Assembly (NCBI GenBank): GCA_963738445.1
Contig: CAVTWS010000006.1
Span: 124,001-188,000 of the forward strand
Direction: 5' to 3'
Source: CAVTWS01 sp963738445
Lineage (GTDB): Bacteria > Actinomycetota > Acidimicrobiia > Acidimicrobiales > SHLQ01
DNA: 64,000 nucleotides
Shown here: positions 38,780-48,273 of the stretch, one piece after another
How the letters are laid out: each line of letters starts with the position of its first letter
How positions within the stretch are numbered: position 1 is the first letter of the stretch
Translations under genes and position numbers: made by a program
The notes under the pieces: model-generated
The model's database searches: none
The model's input: only the letters and a program-made list of their open reading frames with translations
What the model was told of the DNA's origin: nothing

Positions 38780-40479
38780 CAGAGCTCGATGACGGTGGGG
38801 ACGATCATGGGTCGACGTTTGGTGCGATCGGCGACCAGCTTGCCGACGGTGCGTCGAGCCACCCGCTCGATCTCACCGGTCGGTACCGGGCCGGACCCGC
38901 CGGGCGCTCGACCTGAACGATCGGCGGACTCGCCACCGAGCAGCTCCTCGATCGAGACCAGTACGGCCGCCGCCAGGGCCTTGTGATAGGGCTCGTCGAC
39001 GGGCGGTTCCAGCCACCCTTTCGACGTCACGACGGGATCGGAGGCGAGGCGATTGGCGGCCCGGTCGACCACGACGGTGATCGACACGAATCCGTTCTCA
39101 CCGAGGGCGAACCGATCGCCGAGCACGGTGGCACCGAGGTCACCCACCATGCCATCGACGTAGATGTAGGCGCCCGAGGTTCGGCTGCCCCGCTCGATGC
39201 CGCGATCGGTGAGGACCACGGAGTCGCCGTCCTCGCAGACGACGACCCGGTCGTCGGTCATCCCCATGCCCGCGGCGATGGCGGCGTGGGCCTTCAGATG
39301 GAAGAACTCACCGTGGACCGGCACGAAGAACTCCGGCGAGGCCACCGAGTGCAGCGTGCGCAGCTCGTGAGCTTTTCCGTGCCCGGAGGTGTGGACCTCG
39401 AGGAGACCCGAATGCACGACCTCGGCGCCCATGCGGGCCAACGAGTTCCGCATGCGGGCGACGGCAGCCTCGTTCCCCGGGATCGGATGGGAGCTGAACA
39501 CCACGGTGTCCCGCTCGCCGATCTGGACGAAACGGCTGTCGCCGGCCGCCATCTGGGCGAGCGCCGAGCGGGGTTCGCCCTGGGAACCGGTGCACACGAT
39601 GCACACCGTGCCGGGGTCCATGTCGTCGACGTCTTCGACCTGGCAGATCTTGGGGTCAGGGATGCGGAGCAGACCGAGCTCGCGGGCCAGGGTCACGTTC
39701 CGCTGCATCGAGCGACCGAGCACGGCGAACATGCGCCCGTTGGCGATCGCAGCATCGGCCACCTGCTGGAGGCGGTGGATGTGGCTGCTGAACGCACCGA
39801 CGATGATGCGCTGGCCGGGCCGTTGCTCGAACACGCGCCGCAGCACCCCGCCGACGTGGGACTCGGACTGCGTGTACCCGGGCGACTCGGCATTGGTGGA
39901 GTCGCACAGCAGGAGGCGGATGCCGGGGCCCGACGCCAGGGCACCGATCCGGCTGAGGTCCGTCAGCCGACCGTCGACCGGGGTCAGGTCGAGCTTGAAG
40001 TCGCACGAGTGCAGGATCACGCCCTGCGGCGTGTGGAACGCGGTGATGAGTCCCGACGGCGTGGAGTGGGTGACCGGGATGAACTCGCAGTCGATCGGCC
40101 CGATGCGGTGCGTCTCGCCGTCGTTGATGACCCGGAGGTCGGCCTTCCCGGCGATACCGACCTCTTGGAGCTTGTGCCGGACGATGCCCAACGTGTACGG
40201 GGATCCGTAGACGGGCATCGGGATCTCGCTCAGCAGGTACGGGATGCCCCCCACGTGATCCTCGTGGGAATGGGTCGCGATCAGTCCGACGATGTCATCG
40301 GCGCGGTCCCGCAGGAAGCCGAAGTCCGGCAGGATGGTGCCGACGCCGGGAGTTCGCTCGTCGCCGAACATCTGGCCACAGTCGAGCACGATGAGCTTGC
40401 CGGCGACCTCGACGACCGCACAGTTGCGGCCGATGTCGCCGAGTCCGCCCAGGAAGGTGACTCGAACGGGTTGAGCCAT
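38779..40479 (-). CDS. rnj: Ribonuclease J
   Basis: A metallo-beta-lactamase/beta-CASP RNase of 566 residues acting as 5'-to-3' exo- and endonuclease. Metal motif HSHEDH, a later HST-type His and a CDFKLD-type Asp complete the site; beta-CASP motifs (STNAE, FSSHIHR, TGSQGEP, HTSGHG) follow. ATG 40479 follows AGAGAAG by 9 bases; the upstream TTG at 40500 is less likely. In actinobacteria rnj directly follows dapA, as here. The dapA stop is 18 bases upstream. Confidence 0.95.
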   Translation of the reverse strand: MAQPVRVTFLGGLGDIGRNCAVVEVAGKLIVLDCGQMFGDERTPGVGTILPDFGFLRDRADDIVGLIATHSHEDHVGGIPYLLSEIPMPVYGSPYTLGIVRHKLQEVGIAGKADLRVINDGETHRIGPIDCEFIPVTHSTPSGLITAFHTPQGVILHSCDFKLDLTPVDGRLTDLSRIGALASGPGIRLLLCDSTNAESPGYTQSESHVGGVLRRVFEQRPGQRIIVGAFSSHIHRLQQVADAAIANGRMFAVLGRSMQRNVTLARELGLLRIPDPKICQVEDVDDMDPGTVCIVCTGSQGEPRSALAQMAAGDSRFVQIGERDTVVFSSHPIPGNEAAVARMRNSLARMGAEVVHSGLLEVHTSGHGKAHELRTLHSVASPEFFVPVHGEFFHLKAHAAIAAGMGMTDDRVVVCEDGDSVVLTDRGIERGSRTSGAYIYVDGMVGDLGATVLGDRFALGENGFVSITVVVDRAANRLASDPVVTSKGWLEPPVDEPYHKALAAAVLVSIEELLGGESADRSGRAPGGSGPVPTGEIERVARRTVGKLVADRTKRRPMIVPTVIEL

Positions 40480-40496
40480 GGGTGTCGCTTCTCTCG

Positions 40497-41387
40497 TCAA
40501 GGGGTGGGGCGCCCGAGGCCCGACAGCACGGCGCGGGCCCAGTCCTGGAGGCCATCGGGTTCGGGACCCATCGGCAGGCGGCAGTCGCCTCCCGGAAGCC
40601 CGAGCACCTTCAGCATGGCCTTGGTCGGCACGGGATTCGGGGCTTCGAGGCCGGTTTCGAACTCGTACGACGGGATCAGGACGCGGTTGAGCTCGGCCGC
40701 CCGAGCGGTGTGGCCCGCCGCGAAGGCGTCGATCATCTCGGCCAGCTCGGAGCCGGCCCAGTGCGACGCCACGCCGATCACGCCGACGGCGCCCACCGCC
40801 AGCAGTGGGAGGGTGAGCGAATCGTCCCCGCTGTACACCTCGAAGTCGGCCGGCGTGCGGGCCAGCAACGCGGCGGTCTCTGCGGGATCGCCGGCGGCAT
40901 CCTTCACGGCGACGATGTTGTCGACATCAGTGGCCAGGCGCACCAGGAGGTCTGTGGAGATCTTGCGACCCGTGCGCACTGGGATGTCGTACAGCAGCAC
41001 CGGAAGATCGGTCGCGGCGGCGATGGTGCGGAAGTGGCGTTCCAGGCCGGCCATCGACGGCCGGTTGTAGTACGGCGTGACCGACAAGATGGCTGCGGCG
41101 CCGGCCGCCGTGGCCTTCTCGGTGAGCTCGACCGCGGCGGCGGTGTCGTTGCTGCCGGCGCCGGCGATGACCGGCCCATCGACGGCGGAGCACACGGCGG
41201 CGATCAGGTCGATCTGTTCGGCGTGCGTCATGGTGGCGCTCTCGCCGGTGGTCCCGGCCACGACCAATCCGTCGTTGCCGTGGTTGAGCAGCCACGAGGC
41301 CAGGCGCTGGGCGCCGTCGATGTCGAGGCTGCCATCCGCGGCGAAGGGTGTCGCCATGGCGGTCAGAACCTGACCGAATCGGCCCAT
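40497..41387 (-). CDS. dapA: 4-hydroxy-tetrahydrodipicolinate synthase
   Basis: First committed enzyme of lysine/DAP synthesis, condensing pyruvate with aspartate semialdehyde. The 296-residue TIM-barrel shows TTGESATMT, the Tyr of TPYYNRP and the Schiff-base Lys in NIVAVKDAAGD. An Arg near 150 (IPVRTGR) binds substrate. ATG 41387 is used; length matches the family. rnj follows on the same strand. Confidence 0.95.
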   Translation of the reverse strand: MGRFGQVLTAMATPFAADGSLDIDGAQRLASWLLNHGNDGLVVAGTTGESATMTHAEQIDLIAAVCSAVDGPVIAGAGSNDTAAAVELTEKATAAGAAAILSVTPYYNRPSMAGLERHFRTIAAATDLPVLLYDIPVRTGRKISTDLLVRLATDVDNIVAVKDAAGDPAETAALLARTPADFEVYSGDDSLTLPLLAVGAVGVIGVASHWAGSELAEMIDAFAAGHTARAAELNRVLIPSYEFETGLEAPNPVPTKAMLKVLGLPGGDCRLPMGPEPDGLQDWARAVLSGLGRPTP

Positions 41388-41571
41388 TGCAGCTCCTGCG
41401 GGTGCTCACGGCCAGGTGCAGATCCCCGGTCCGAACGTTCAGCTTGCCCGATTCTGCCCGACAGACGGCGCCGACGAGGCGAATTCCGGACCGCGGTCGA
41501 CATCGAGGCGTGATTGCGACCGGCCGACCTCGCATCGTCCGCCTCTCGCCCAAATCGGGTAGGACGACATC

Positions 41572-41955
41572 ATGTCGACACCACACGCGAACAAGGCGAC
41601 GGCCATCGCCTTCTACGACCTGATGTTCAACCGGAACCAACCCGCCGAGGCGATCGAGCGATTCGCAGGCGACCACTACATCCAGCACAACCCGCACGTC
41701 GCCGATGGCAAGCAGGCGTTCATCGACTATTTCGAGCGGATGGCCCTCGACTATCCGGACAAGCACGTCGAGTTCAGACGATCGGTCGCCGAGGACGACC
41801 TCGTCGTCCTTCACTGCCTCCAGCATTGGCCCGGCGACCACGACTATGCGGGCATCGACATCTTCCGCTTCGACCAGAACGGCAGGATCGTCGAGCACTG
41901 GGACGTGCTCCAAGTCGTCCCGGACACGTCCGCGAACGACAACGGCATGTTCTGA
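41572..41955 (+). CDS. SnoaL-like polyketide-cyclase-fold protein
   Basis: A 127-residue alpha+beta-barrel of the NTF2 fold with YIQHNPHVADGKQAF and FDQNGRIVEHWDVLQ, the core of the SnoaL-like domain 1/2. Functions range from cyclases to uncharacterised enzymes. It stands alone between dapA and the SURF1 gene. Confidence 0.75.
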   Translation: MSTPHANKATAIAFYDLMFNRNQPAEAIERFAGDHYIQHNPHVADGKQAFIDYFERMALDYPDKHVEFRRSVAEDDLVVLHCLQHWPGDHDYAGIDIFRFDQNGRIVEHWDVLQVVPDTSANDNGMF

Positions 41956-42055
41956 TTCACCCGACCGACCTGCCTCGGGCGGCAACCGGCGCGAGACCGC
42001 CGTGGTAGCCACACCACCTGTCGGTGGTGGCCAACGAGATCGGGACCTCGGTGGT

Positions 42056-42811
42056 CTAGAGATCCCAGGGTACGGCCACGTCACCCCGGGACTGGTCGGC
42101 TCGGGCCACCTTGCGCAGGACCAATCCGTACGCCACCAGCCCCATGCTGGCGAACAGGTACCACTGGACGGCGTAGGACAGATGCGGTCCCTCACCGAGC
42201 TCCGGGGGCGGCACGGCGAACGGGAGATCGCCGTCACGGGGCGACTCGCTCACCACCTGGAGGTAGACCGACCCGAGGTCGGCCCCGATCGCCTGACCCG
42301 CGGCGGCGAGATCGATGCGGGAGATCTCTGGACCGGTCGGGCCCGCCGCTTCATCGGCCACTCGTCCACCGTCTGCGGTCGGGAACGCCAGCGCGTCGAG
42401 GGTGACGGTGTCGGCGGCGGGAGCATAGGAGTCGATCACTGCGACCTGCGCCCGCGGCACGAAGCCACGACTGACGGCGATCACCGTGCCGTCGTCGACC
42501 TCGAACGGCACCAAGATCCATTCGCCGGGCTGCCCCTGGAGCGACTGGTTGCCGACGCGGACCTGTTGATCGAGGCGGTACCGGCCGGTCGCGGCCACCC
42601 GACGGAAGCGGGCGGAGTCGGGATCGAGGGCCGAGACCTCGGCCGCCGTCAACGGCGGGGCCTCGGAGCGCGAGATGAGGTCGTGGTTCAGGTCACGACG
42701 CTCGTCGAGCCGTTTGAGCTGCCAGAAGCCGAGCAGGACGAACGACACGAAGACCGCGGCGACGACGACGTGCGAGACGATCCACCGGGGTCGTCGAGCG
42801 AACTCCCACAT
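42056..42811 (-). CDS. SURF1 family cytochrome oxidase assembly protein
   Basis: A 251-residue SURF1/Shy1 protein: one N-terminal membrane helix (WIVSHVVVAAVFVSFVLLGFWQL), the family motif RRVAATGRY and GEWILVPFEVDD, and a C-terminal membrane helix (LSYAVQWYLFASMGLVAYGLVL). SURF1 helps heme a insertion into cytochrome oxidase. ATG 42811 sits 29 bases after the dapB stop. Confidence 0.85.
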   Translation of the reverse strand: MWEFARRPRWIVSHVVVAAVFVSFVLLGFWQLKRLDERRDLNHDLISRSEAPPLTAAEVSALDPDSARFRRVAATGRYRLDQQVRVGNQSLQGQPGEWILVPFEVDDGTVIAVSRGFVPRAQVAVIDSYAPAADTVTLDALAFPTADGGRVADEAAGPTGPEISRIDLAAAGQAIGADLGSVYLQVVSESPRDGDLPFAVPPPELGEGPHLSYAVQWYLFASMGLVAYGLVLRKVARADQSRGDVAVPWDL

Positions 42812-42840
42812 GCTCAAACCCTCACGTCGGGGGTGGTGTC

Positions 42841-43614
42841 TCAGACCAGGCCGAGGAGGCTGTCGAGTCCGCGGGTCAGGCCCGGGGTCTCGGCGACGCG
42901 ACGGATTCCGAGCAGGACCCCGGGCATGAACGAGGAACGATCCGTCGTGTCGTGGCGGAGGGTCAACGATTGCCCGGTCGTGCCGAGGATGACCTCCTGG
43001 TTGGCCACCATCCCCCGCATCCGCACCGAGTGCACCCGGATGCCGGCCGGCCCGCTCCCGCCGCGGGCGCCGGGATAGACCTCTGTGCGGGTGGGATCGG
43101 CGCCGAACGGCTCCGAACGGGCCGCCGCCATCCGCTCCGCGGTGACCACCGCCGTCCCCGACGGCGCGTCGATCTTGCTGTCGTGGTGGAGCTCGATGAT
43201 CTCGGCGGTGTCGAAGAACGGGGCGGCGAGCTCGGCGAAGCGCATCATCAGCACCGCGCCGATGGCGAAGTTGGCCGCCACCACGATGTTGCTGCGCGTG
43301 AACGACGCCGCGAGCTGCTCGATATCGGCATCGTCGAGACCGGTGGTGCCGACCACGGCATGGATGCCGTTCTCGGCGCACGCCGCCAGGTTTCGACGAG
43401 CCGCGTCAGCATGGGTGAAGTCGACCACGACCTCCGCCCCCGCCGCCACGAGCGCCGACACCTCGACGGCGACGGTGATGCCCTCCACCTGCTGCCCGAC
43501 TCCCCCGGGATCGACGGCGGCGACCAGCCTCATGTCGCCCGCGGCGGCGACCGCCCGGCAGACCTCCAGGCCCATGCGGCCCGTCGCTCCGAACACTCCG
43601 ACACGAATCGTCAC
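42841..43614 (-). CDS. dapB: 4-hydroxy-tetrahydrodipicolinate reductase
   Basis: The second DAP pathway enzyme in this window. A 257-residue oxidoreductase with Rossmann GVFGATGRMG, VVDFTH, GTTGLD, a catalytic His pair in IELHHDSKIDAPSGT and LTLRHDTTDRSSF. Start GTG 43614. It lies 19 bases downstream of the M16 peptidase stop, as in mycobacteria. Confidence 0.93.
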   Translation of the reverse strand: MTIRVGVFGATGRMGLEVCRAVAAAGDMRLVAAVDPGGVGQQVEGITVAVEVSALVAAGAEVVVDFTHADAARRNLAACAENGIHAVVGTTGLDDADIEQLAASFTRSNIVVAANFAIGAVLMMRFAELAAPFFDTAEIIELHHDSKIDAPSGTAVVTAERMAAARSEPFGADPTRTEVYPGARGGSGPAGIRVHSVRMRGMVANQEVILGTTGQSLTLRHDTTDRSSFMPGVLLGIRRVAETPGLTRGLDSLLGLV

Positions 43615-43633
43615 GAGCCGCAGGCTAGGCGCG

Positions 43634-44912
43634 TCAGGCCAGCGAATCGGCGTCGACCGGGCCGACCACAGCCCGGGTCGGCGGGGTGCCGAGCACCCGG
43701 CGGATGACCCTCGCCACGTCGTCGGCGGTCACGGCATCGATGGCCGCCAGGTACTCGTCGACCGAGGTCACGGTGCCGCGGATGGTCTGCAAGCTGCCGA
43801 GTCGGCTCATCCGGCTGCCGGAATCCTCGAGACCGAGGATGGTGGCGCCCTCGAACCCGCTCCGTGCCACCTCGAGCTCCTGGTCCGTGACACCGTCAGC
43901 GACGAGCTGGGCCAGCTCGTGGTCGAGCACCTGGCCGAGCTCCTTCAGGCGACGAGGCGAGCAGCCGGCGGCCACGATGAACGCACCGCTGTCGACGTAG
44001 GCGGAGGTACCCGAGTACACCGAATAGGCGAGGCTGCGGCTCTCGCGGATCTCCTGGAACAGACGGCTCGACAGGCCGCCGCCGATGATCTGGTTGGCGA
44101 GAGCCAGCGCGAAACGATCGGGGTCGGCGTGGGTCAGGCCCCGCCACCCGTACGCCACCTGGACCTGCTCGGTGGGCTTGCGGACCACGACCAACGGGGT
44201 CGGGCCGACTTCCGGGGCCCGGCGTTGTGGCCGCGCCCCGGGATCGGCGCCGAACGTCGCGGCCACCTTGGCCACGATGGCATCGTGGTCGACACCTCCG
44301 GCGGCGGCGATCACGAGGTTGGCGGGCCGGTACCACTCGTGGTGGAACGCCCGGATCGCCTCGACGGACATGTCCTCGATGGTTCCGGCATCGCCGAGCA
44401 CTTCCCGGCCGAGCGGATGGCCGGGAAAGAGCGCTTCGTCGAGCTTGGTGTGGACGAGGTCGTCCGGGGTGTCCTCGCTCATGGCCAGCTCCTCGAGGAT
44501 CACCTGGCGTTCGCCCTCGACGTGGGAGGCATCGAAGGCCGGGGCCGCCACCACCTCGGTGACCAGATCGGTCGCCAGGAGCCAGGCGTCGGCCGGCACA
44601 CGACAGTAGAAGGCCGTGTACTCCTTGGTGGTGTAGGCGTTGAAATCGCCGCCCACCCGGTCGACCGCCTCGGCGATCTCCCGAGCGGTGTGACGCGGCC
44701 GAACCCTTGAAGAGCAGGTGCTCGAGGAAGTGCGATGCACCGGCCACCGGCGCCGGTTCGTCACGGCTGCCGACGCCGACCCAGCAGCCCAACGACATCG
44801 ACCGCATCCCGGGCACGTGCTCGGTGACGACGGTGATGCCGTTGGGCAGACGGGTTTGGATGACCTGCGGGTCGAGGGCGGGCTCGAACTCGGAGATGTC
44901 GGCCACCGCCAT
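43634..44912 (-). CDS. M16-family zinc peptidase (pitrilysin type, frameshifted)
   Basis: A mitochondrial-processing-peptidase-like zinc protease. The HxxEH motif reads SHFLEHLLFKG near residue 55, after NGITVVTEHVPG and the start region. The frame changes near 44703, just after FKGS, and the remaining 375 residues (GGDFNAYTTKEYTAFYCRVP, LGREVLGD, GGGLSSRLFQEIRE) continue in the other frame. In mycobacteria the orthologue pepR lies between pnp and dapB, as here. ATG 44912, 13 bases after the pnp stop. Confidence 0.88.
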
Positions 44913-44925
44913 GTCGGACTTGGGC

Positions 44926-47442
44926 TCAGCGCCGACGACGGCCTCCGCTGTCGCCGCCGCGGCTGCCGCCACCGCGACCACCACGGCTTGCACCGCCGCC
45001 GCCGCCGCTGCCGGCACGGCCGGGAACGGACGGACCGAGATCGCCGAGCTCCTTGCGGAGCTCCTCGTCGAAGGCATCCTCGAACGACACCTCGACACGA
45101 TCCTCGCGGGGCGCCGAAGCACCCCCATCATCGCGGGACGACGAAGCGCCACGGTCCTCGCGGGGGCCGGAGTCACGATCGTCCGAGCCGGACGGACGCT
45201 CACGGCGGGCCGGGCGCTCGCCGTCGGAACCGCCGGTGTCGCCTTCTGACGACGCACCTTCAGCTCCGACCGGACGCAACGAGATCTTGCCGTTGGGATC
45301 GATGTCCTCGACGACGACCTGGATCTCGTCGCCGAGATCGACCACGTCTTCGACCCGGTCGATCCGCTTGCCCTGGCCCAGCTTGGAGATGTGGACCAGT
45401 CCGTCACGGCCGGGGAGGATGTTCACGAACGCACCGAACTTGGTGATGTTCACGACACGACCGCTGTAGATCTCGCCCACGTGGGCCGACGGCGGGTTCA
45501 CGATGAGGCGGATCTGACGCTCGGCCTCGTTGATGGCGCCACGGTCCGGCGAGGAGATGATGACGATGCCAACGGCGCCGTCATCGTCGACGGAGATGTC
45601 GGCACCCGTCTCGGACTGGATCGTGTTGATCATCTTGCCCTTGGGGCCGATGACCTCGCCGATCTTCTCCACCGGGATCTCGAAGCTGATGATCTTCGGA
45701 GCGTGCTCGCCGACGTCCTCACGGGGCTCTGCGATGGCGTTGGTCATGACCTCGAGGATCTGCATGCGGGCGTCCTTCGCCTGCTGCAGGGCCTGGCCCA
45801 GCACGTCGGCGGGGATGCCGTCGATCTTGGTGTCGAGCTGGAGCGCGGTCACGTAGTCGGCGGTGCCAGCGACCTTGAAGTCCATGTCACCGAACGCATC
45901 CTCGGCGCCGAGGATGTCGGTCAGGGTGACGTACTTGCCTTCGGCGAACACGAGGCCCATGGCGATGCCAGCGACCGGGGCCTTGATCGGCACACCGGCG
46001 TCCATCAGCGACAGGGTCGACGAGCAGACCGAGCCCATGGAGGTGGACCCGTTCGAGGACAGCACCTCAGACACCAGGCGGAGCGTGTAGGGGAACTCCT
46101 CCATCGTCGGGATGACCGGGAACAGCGCCCGCTCGGCGAGTGCGCCGTGGCCGATCTCGCGGCGCTTGGGGCCGCGCATGAACCCGGCTTCACCGGTGGA
46201 GAAGGGCGGGAAGTTGTAGTGGTGCATGTACCGCTTGGATTTGGTCGGCGTGATGCCGTCGACCATCTGGTCCATGCGCTTGGTGCCGAGCGTGGTGACG
46301 TTCAGGACCTGGGTCTCGCCCCGCTGGAACAAACCCGAACCGTGAGCGGTCGGGATCAGCGCCACCTCGGCCGACAGCGGCCGGAGATCGGCCAGGCCGC
46401 GACCGTCGATGCGGACGTTGTCGTTGACGATGCGGGCCCGCACCACCTTCTTGATCACGGAACGAGCGGCAGCCTTGGCCTGCCGGGCGGCCGTGGGATC
46501 GTCGGCGAACTGGCCGGCGACCGCTTCGACGACCTCGGCGGTGGCGGCGCTCTGAGCCGCCTCACGCTCGGCCTTGTCGGTGATGGTCTGGGTGGCGGCG
46601 AGCTTGTCGGTGTGGGTGGCCACGGCCGAGGCGATCTCGTCGGAGTAGTCGAGACCAATGTTGTAGGTCATGTTCTCGATCGGGCCGTGCGCCTCGACGT
46701 AGGCGGCGACGAGCTCCTTCTGCAGCTCGATCGCCTCCCGGATCCACACCTTCGACGCATCGAGGCCGCCGGCCAGGACGGCCTCGTCGACCTTGGGGGT
46801 GCCGGACTCGTAGAGATCGCAGCCGGCTTCGGTGCCGCCGGCCTCGACCATCATCACGGCGACGTCGCCGTCGTCGAGCAGCCGACCGGCCACCACCATC
46901 TCGAAGGCGGACTCGTCGCCTTCTTCATAGGTCGGGAAGGGGATCCACTGACCGTCGGCGCCCCAGGCGATGCGCACCGCACCGATGGGCCCGTCGAAGG
47001 GGATGCCCGAGATCATGAGCGCAGCCGATGCGGCGTTGATCGACAAGATGTCGTGGGGGTTGCTCATGTCGGCCCCGATGACGGTGCCCACGACGTGGAC
47101 ATCGTTGCGGAAGCCGTCCGGGAAGCAGGGCCGCAGCGGACGGTCGATGAGGCGGGCCACAAGGATCGCCCCCTCGCCAGCGCGACCTTCACGGCGAAAG
47201 AACGAGCCGGGGATCTTGCCGGCGGCGTAGCTGCGCTCCTCGATGTCGACGGTGAGCGGGAAGAAGTCGGTGCCCTCGCGGACGGACTTCGATGCCGTGG
47301 CGGTCATCAGGACGAGCGTGTCGCCCTGGCGAGCCATGACGGCACCATCGGCCAACCCGGCATATTTGCCGGACTCGAAGGTGATGCTCTTGGAGTCATC
47401 GCACCCGGTGAGGGAACGAGTGACCGAAAAGGGTGTTGCCAT
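44926..47442 (-). CDS. pnp: Polyribonucleotide nucleotidyltransferase with long RGG-rich tail
   Basis: 3'-to-5' phosphorolytic RNase of 838 residues. Two RNase PH cores (first includes ERSYAAGKIPGSFFRREGR; second includes LFQRGETQVLNVTTLG and SSNGSTSMGSVCSSTLSLMDAGVP), a linker helix region, KH domain with IGPKGK and an S1 domain (GEIYSGRVVNITKFGAFVNILPG, KISL). The C-terminal about 125 residues are Ser/Asp/Arg-rich and end in SGGGGGASRGGRGGG-type repeats, an RNA-binding tail longer than that of most bacterial PNPases. The frame is intact, an important contrast to ftsK and the cas genes. Leader RNA upstream may regulate it. Confidence 0.97.
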   Translation of the reverse strand: MATPFSVTRSLTGCDDSKSITFESGKYAGLADGAVMARQGDTLVLMTATASKSVREGTDFFPLTVDIEERSYAAGKIPGSFFRREGRAGEGAILVARLIDRPLRPCFPDGFRNDVHVVGTVIGADMSNPHDILSINAASAALMISGIPFDGPIGAVRIAWGADGQWIPFPTYEEGDESAFEMVVAGRLLDDGDVAVMMVEAGGTEAGCDLYESGTPKVDEAVLAGGLDASKVWIREAIELQKELVAAYVEAHGPIENMTYNIGLDYSDEIASAVATHTDKLAATQTITDKAEREAAQSAATAEVVEAVAGQFADDPTAARQAKAAARSVIKKVVRARIVNDNVRIDGRGLADLRPLSAEVALIPTAHGSGLFQRGETQVLNVTTLGTKRMDQMVDGITPTKSKRYMHHYNFPPFSTGEAGFMRGPKRREIGHGALAERALFPVIPTMEEFPYTLRLVSEVLSSNGSTSMGSVCSSTLSLMDAGVPIKAPVAGIAMGLVFAEGKYVTLTDILGAEDAFGDMDFKVAGTADYVTALQLDTKIDGIPADVLGQALQQAKDARMQILEVMTNAIAEPREDVGEHAPKIISFEIPVEKIGEVIGPKGKMINTIQSETGADISVDDDGAVGIVIISSPDRGAINEAERQIRLIVNPPSAHVGEIYSGRVVNITKFGAFVNILPGRDGLVHISKLGQGKRIDRVEDVVDLGDEIQVVVEDIDPNGKISLRPVGAEGASSEGDTGGSDGERPARRERPSGSDDRDSGPREDRGASSSRDDGGASAPREDRVEVSFEDAFDEELRKELGDLGPSVPGRAGSGGGGGASRGGRGGGSRGGDSGGRRRR

Positions 47443-47460
47443 TCTGGAATGTCTCCTGGA

Positions 47461-47575
47461 TGTACCGACGACGGGCCTCTGGGCCCGGGTCGGGTACCGC
47501 CCGGCGGAGCCAGTTCCCAGTGGTCTGCATCCCGGCGCTCGCAGAGCGAGACCGAGCCGCAGGCCACTGGCACTG
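47461..47575 (-). ncRNA. Structured pnp leader, possible Actino-pnp-like element
   Basis: Between rpsO and pnp, in transcript direction, a long hairpin pairs CCAGTGG with CCACTGG (47509-47572, with GGCCTGC/GCAGACC extension and an upper arm) and a second one pairs GTACCCGAC with GTACCGAC nearby (about 47461-47497). PNPase genes are known to be controlled through leader structures, and an actinobacterial pnp motif is described. I cannot confirm membership from sequence alone. Confidence 0.45.
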
Positions 47576-47613
47576 ACCGCCCGCGACGTGGCGGTTGTGG
47601 TTGATAACGCAAC

Positions 47614-47636
47614 GAAGCGGCCCTCAGGGCCGCTTC
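47614..47636. terminator. Perfect hairpin after rpsO
   Basis: GAAGCGGCCC and its complement surround TCA (10-bp stem, 47614-47636), 10 bases after the rpsO stop. It is likely an rpsO terminator or an attenuator that lets some transcription continue into pnp. Confidence 0.7.
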
Positions 47637-47646
47637 GGAGGGATTC

Positions 47647-47931
47647 TCAGCGCCGCAGCCCGAGGTGGGCGATGACGGCTCGGTAGCGCTCGACGTCCTT
47701 GTTCTTGACATAGTCGAGCAGTCGGCGTCGCTGGCCGACCAGCATCAGCAGACCTCGCCGACTGTGATGATCCTTCTTGTGGAGCTTCAAGTGGTCGGTG
47801 AGGTGCAAGATGCGGTCGGTGAGAAGTGCGATCTGCACCTCCGGCGAACCGGTGTCGGTCGGGCCGAGCCCGAAGGCTTCGCGCATGCGAACCATCGTGT
47901 CGGCTTTGGGGGGCAGGTTGGCAGCAGGCAT
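47647..47931 (-). CDS. rpsO: 30S ribosomal protein S15
   Basis: A 94-residue protein in the usual size range. DTGSPEVQIALLT and LKLHKKDHHSRRGLLMLVGQRRRLLDY are the S15 core binding 16S rRNA helix 20-22. ATG 47931. The partner gene pnp lies 200 bases downstream with a hairpin between, as in other bacteria where S15 mRNA and pnp are one transcript. Confidence 0.97.
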   Translation of the reverse strand: MPAANLPPKADTMVRMREAFGLGPTDTGSPEVQIALLTDRILHLTDHLKLHKKDHHSRRGLLMLVGQRRRLLDYVKNKDVERYRAVIAHLGLRR

Positions 47932-48273
47932 GGCCGTCCTTGGGTCTCGTACCCGGCCTCGAGGTGCGCTGGGACCGGCTCATCCGGCCCGCTGGCGTCA
48001 CGCCGACGCGGTGTTCGTTCGCCGGCAACCCGGATTGGGTCCTCGACATGTCCCGCCATGGGACCCTGAGAGCATAGCGCTCGCCGTCAGCAACCAGATG
48101 TTCGCTCGCGCGGCCCGGACCCGCGGGGCGGCCGGGTGACTCATGACCGGCGGCTTCCTGCCGACAGGGGAGACGGGACGGTCGTTTCGCCGCTAGGTTG
48201 CCGCTTGCGGGAAGTGAGAACTCCGGGCCGTCCCTGTGACCGGCTCCGTCCTACGACCACGAGCGAGACTTCG

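Noticed and set aside
38983..41070. 695-codon plus-strand frame opposite rnj and dapA
   Set aside because: It is a GC-driven shadow of two intact genes, with His/Asp/Gly-rich composition and no conserved domain.
45391..47604. Long plus-strand open frame of 737 codons opposite pnp
   Set aside because: It lies entirely antisense to an intact, well-conserved pnp frame. High GC keeps complementary frames open. The predicted peptide has no family motif.
47443..47646. tRNA or other stable RNA gene between pnp and rpsO
   Set aside because: No cloverleaf with T-loop GTTCGANTC was found; the structure is better read as a leader and terminator.
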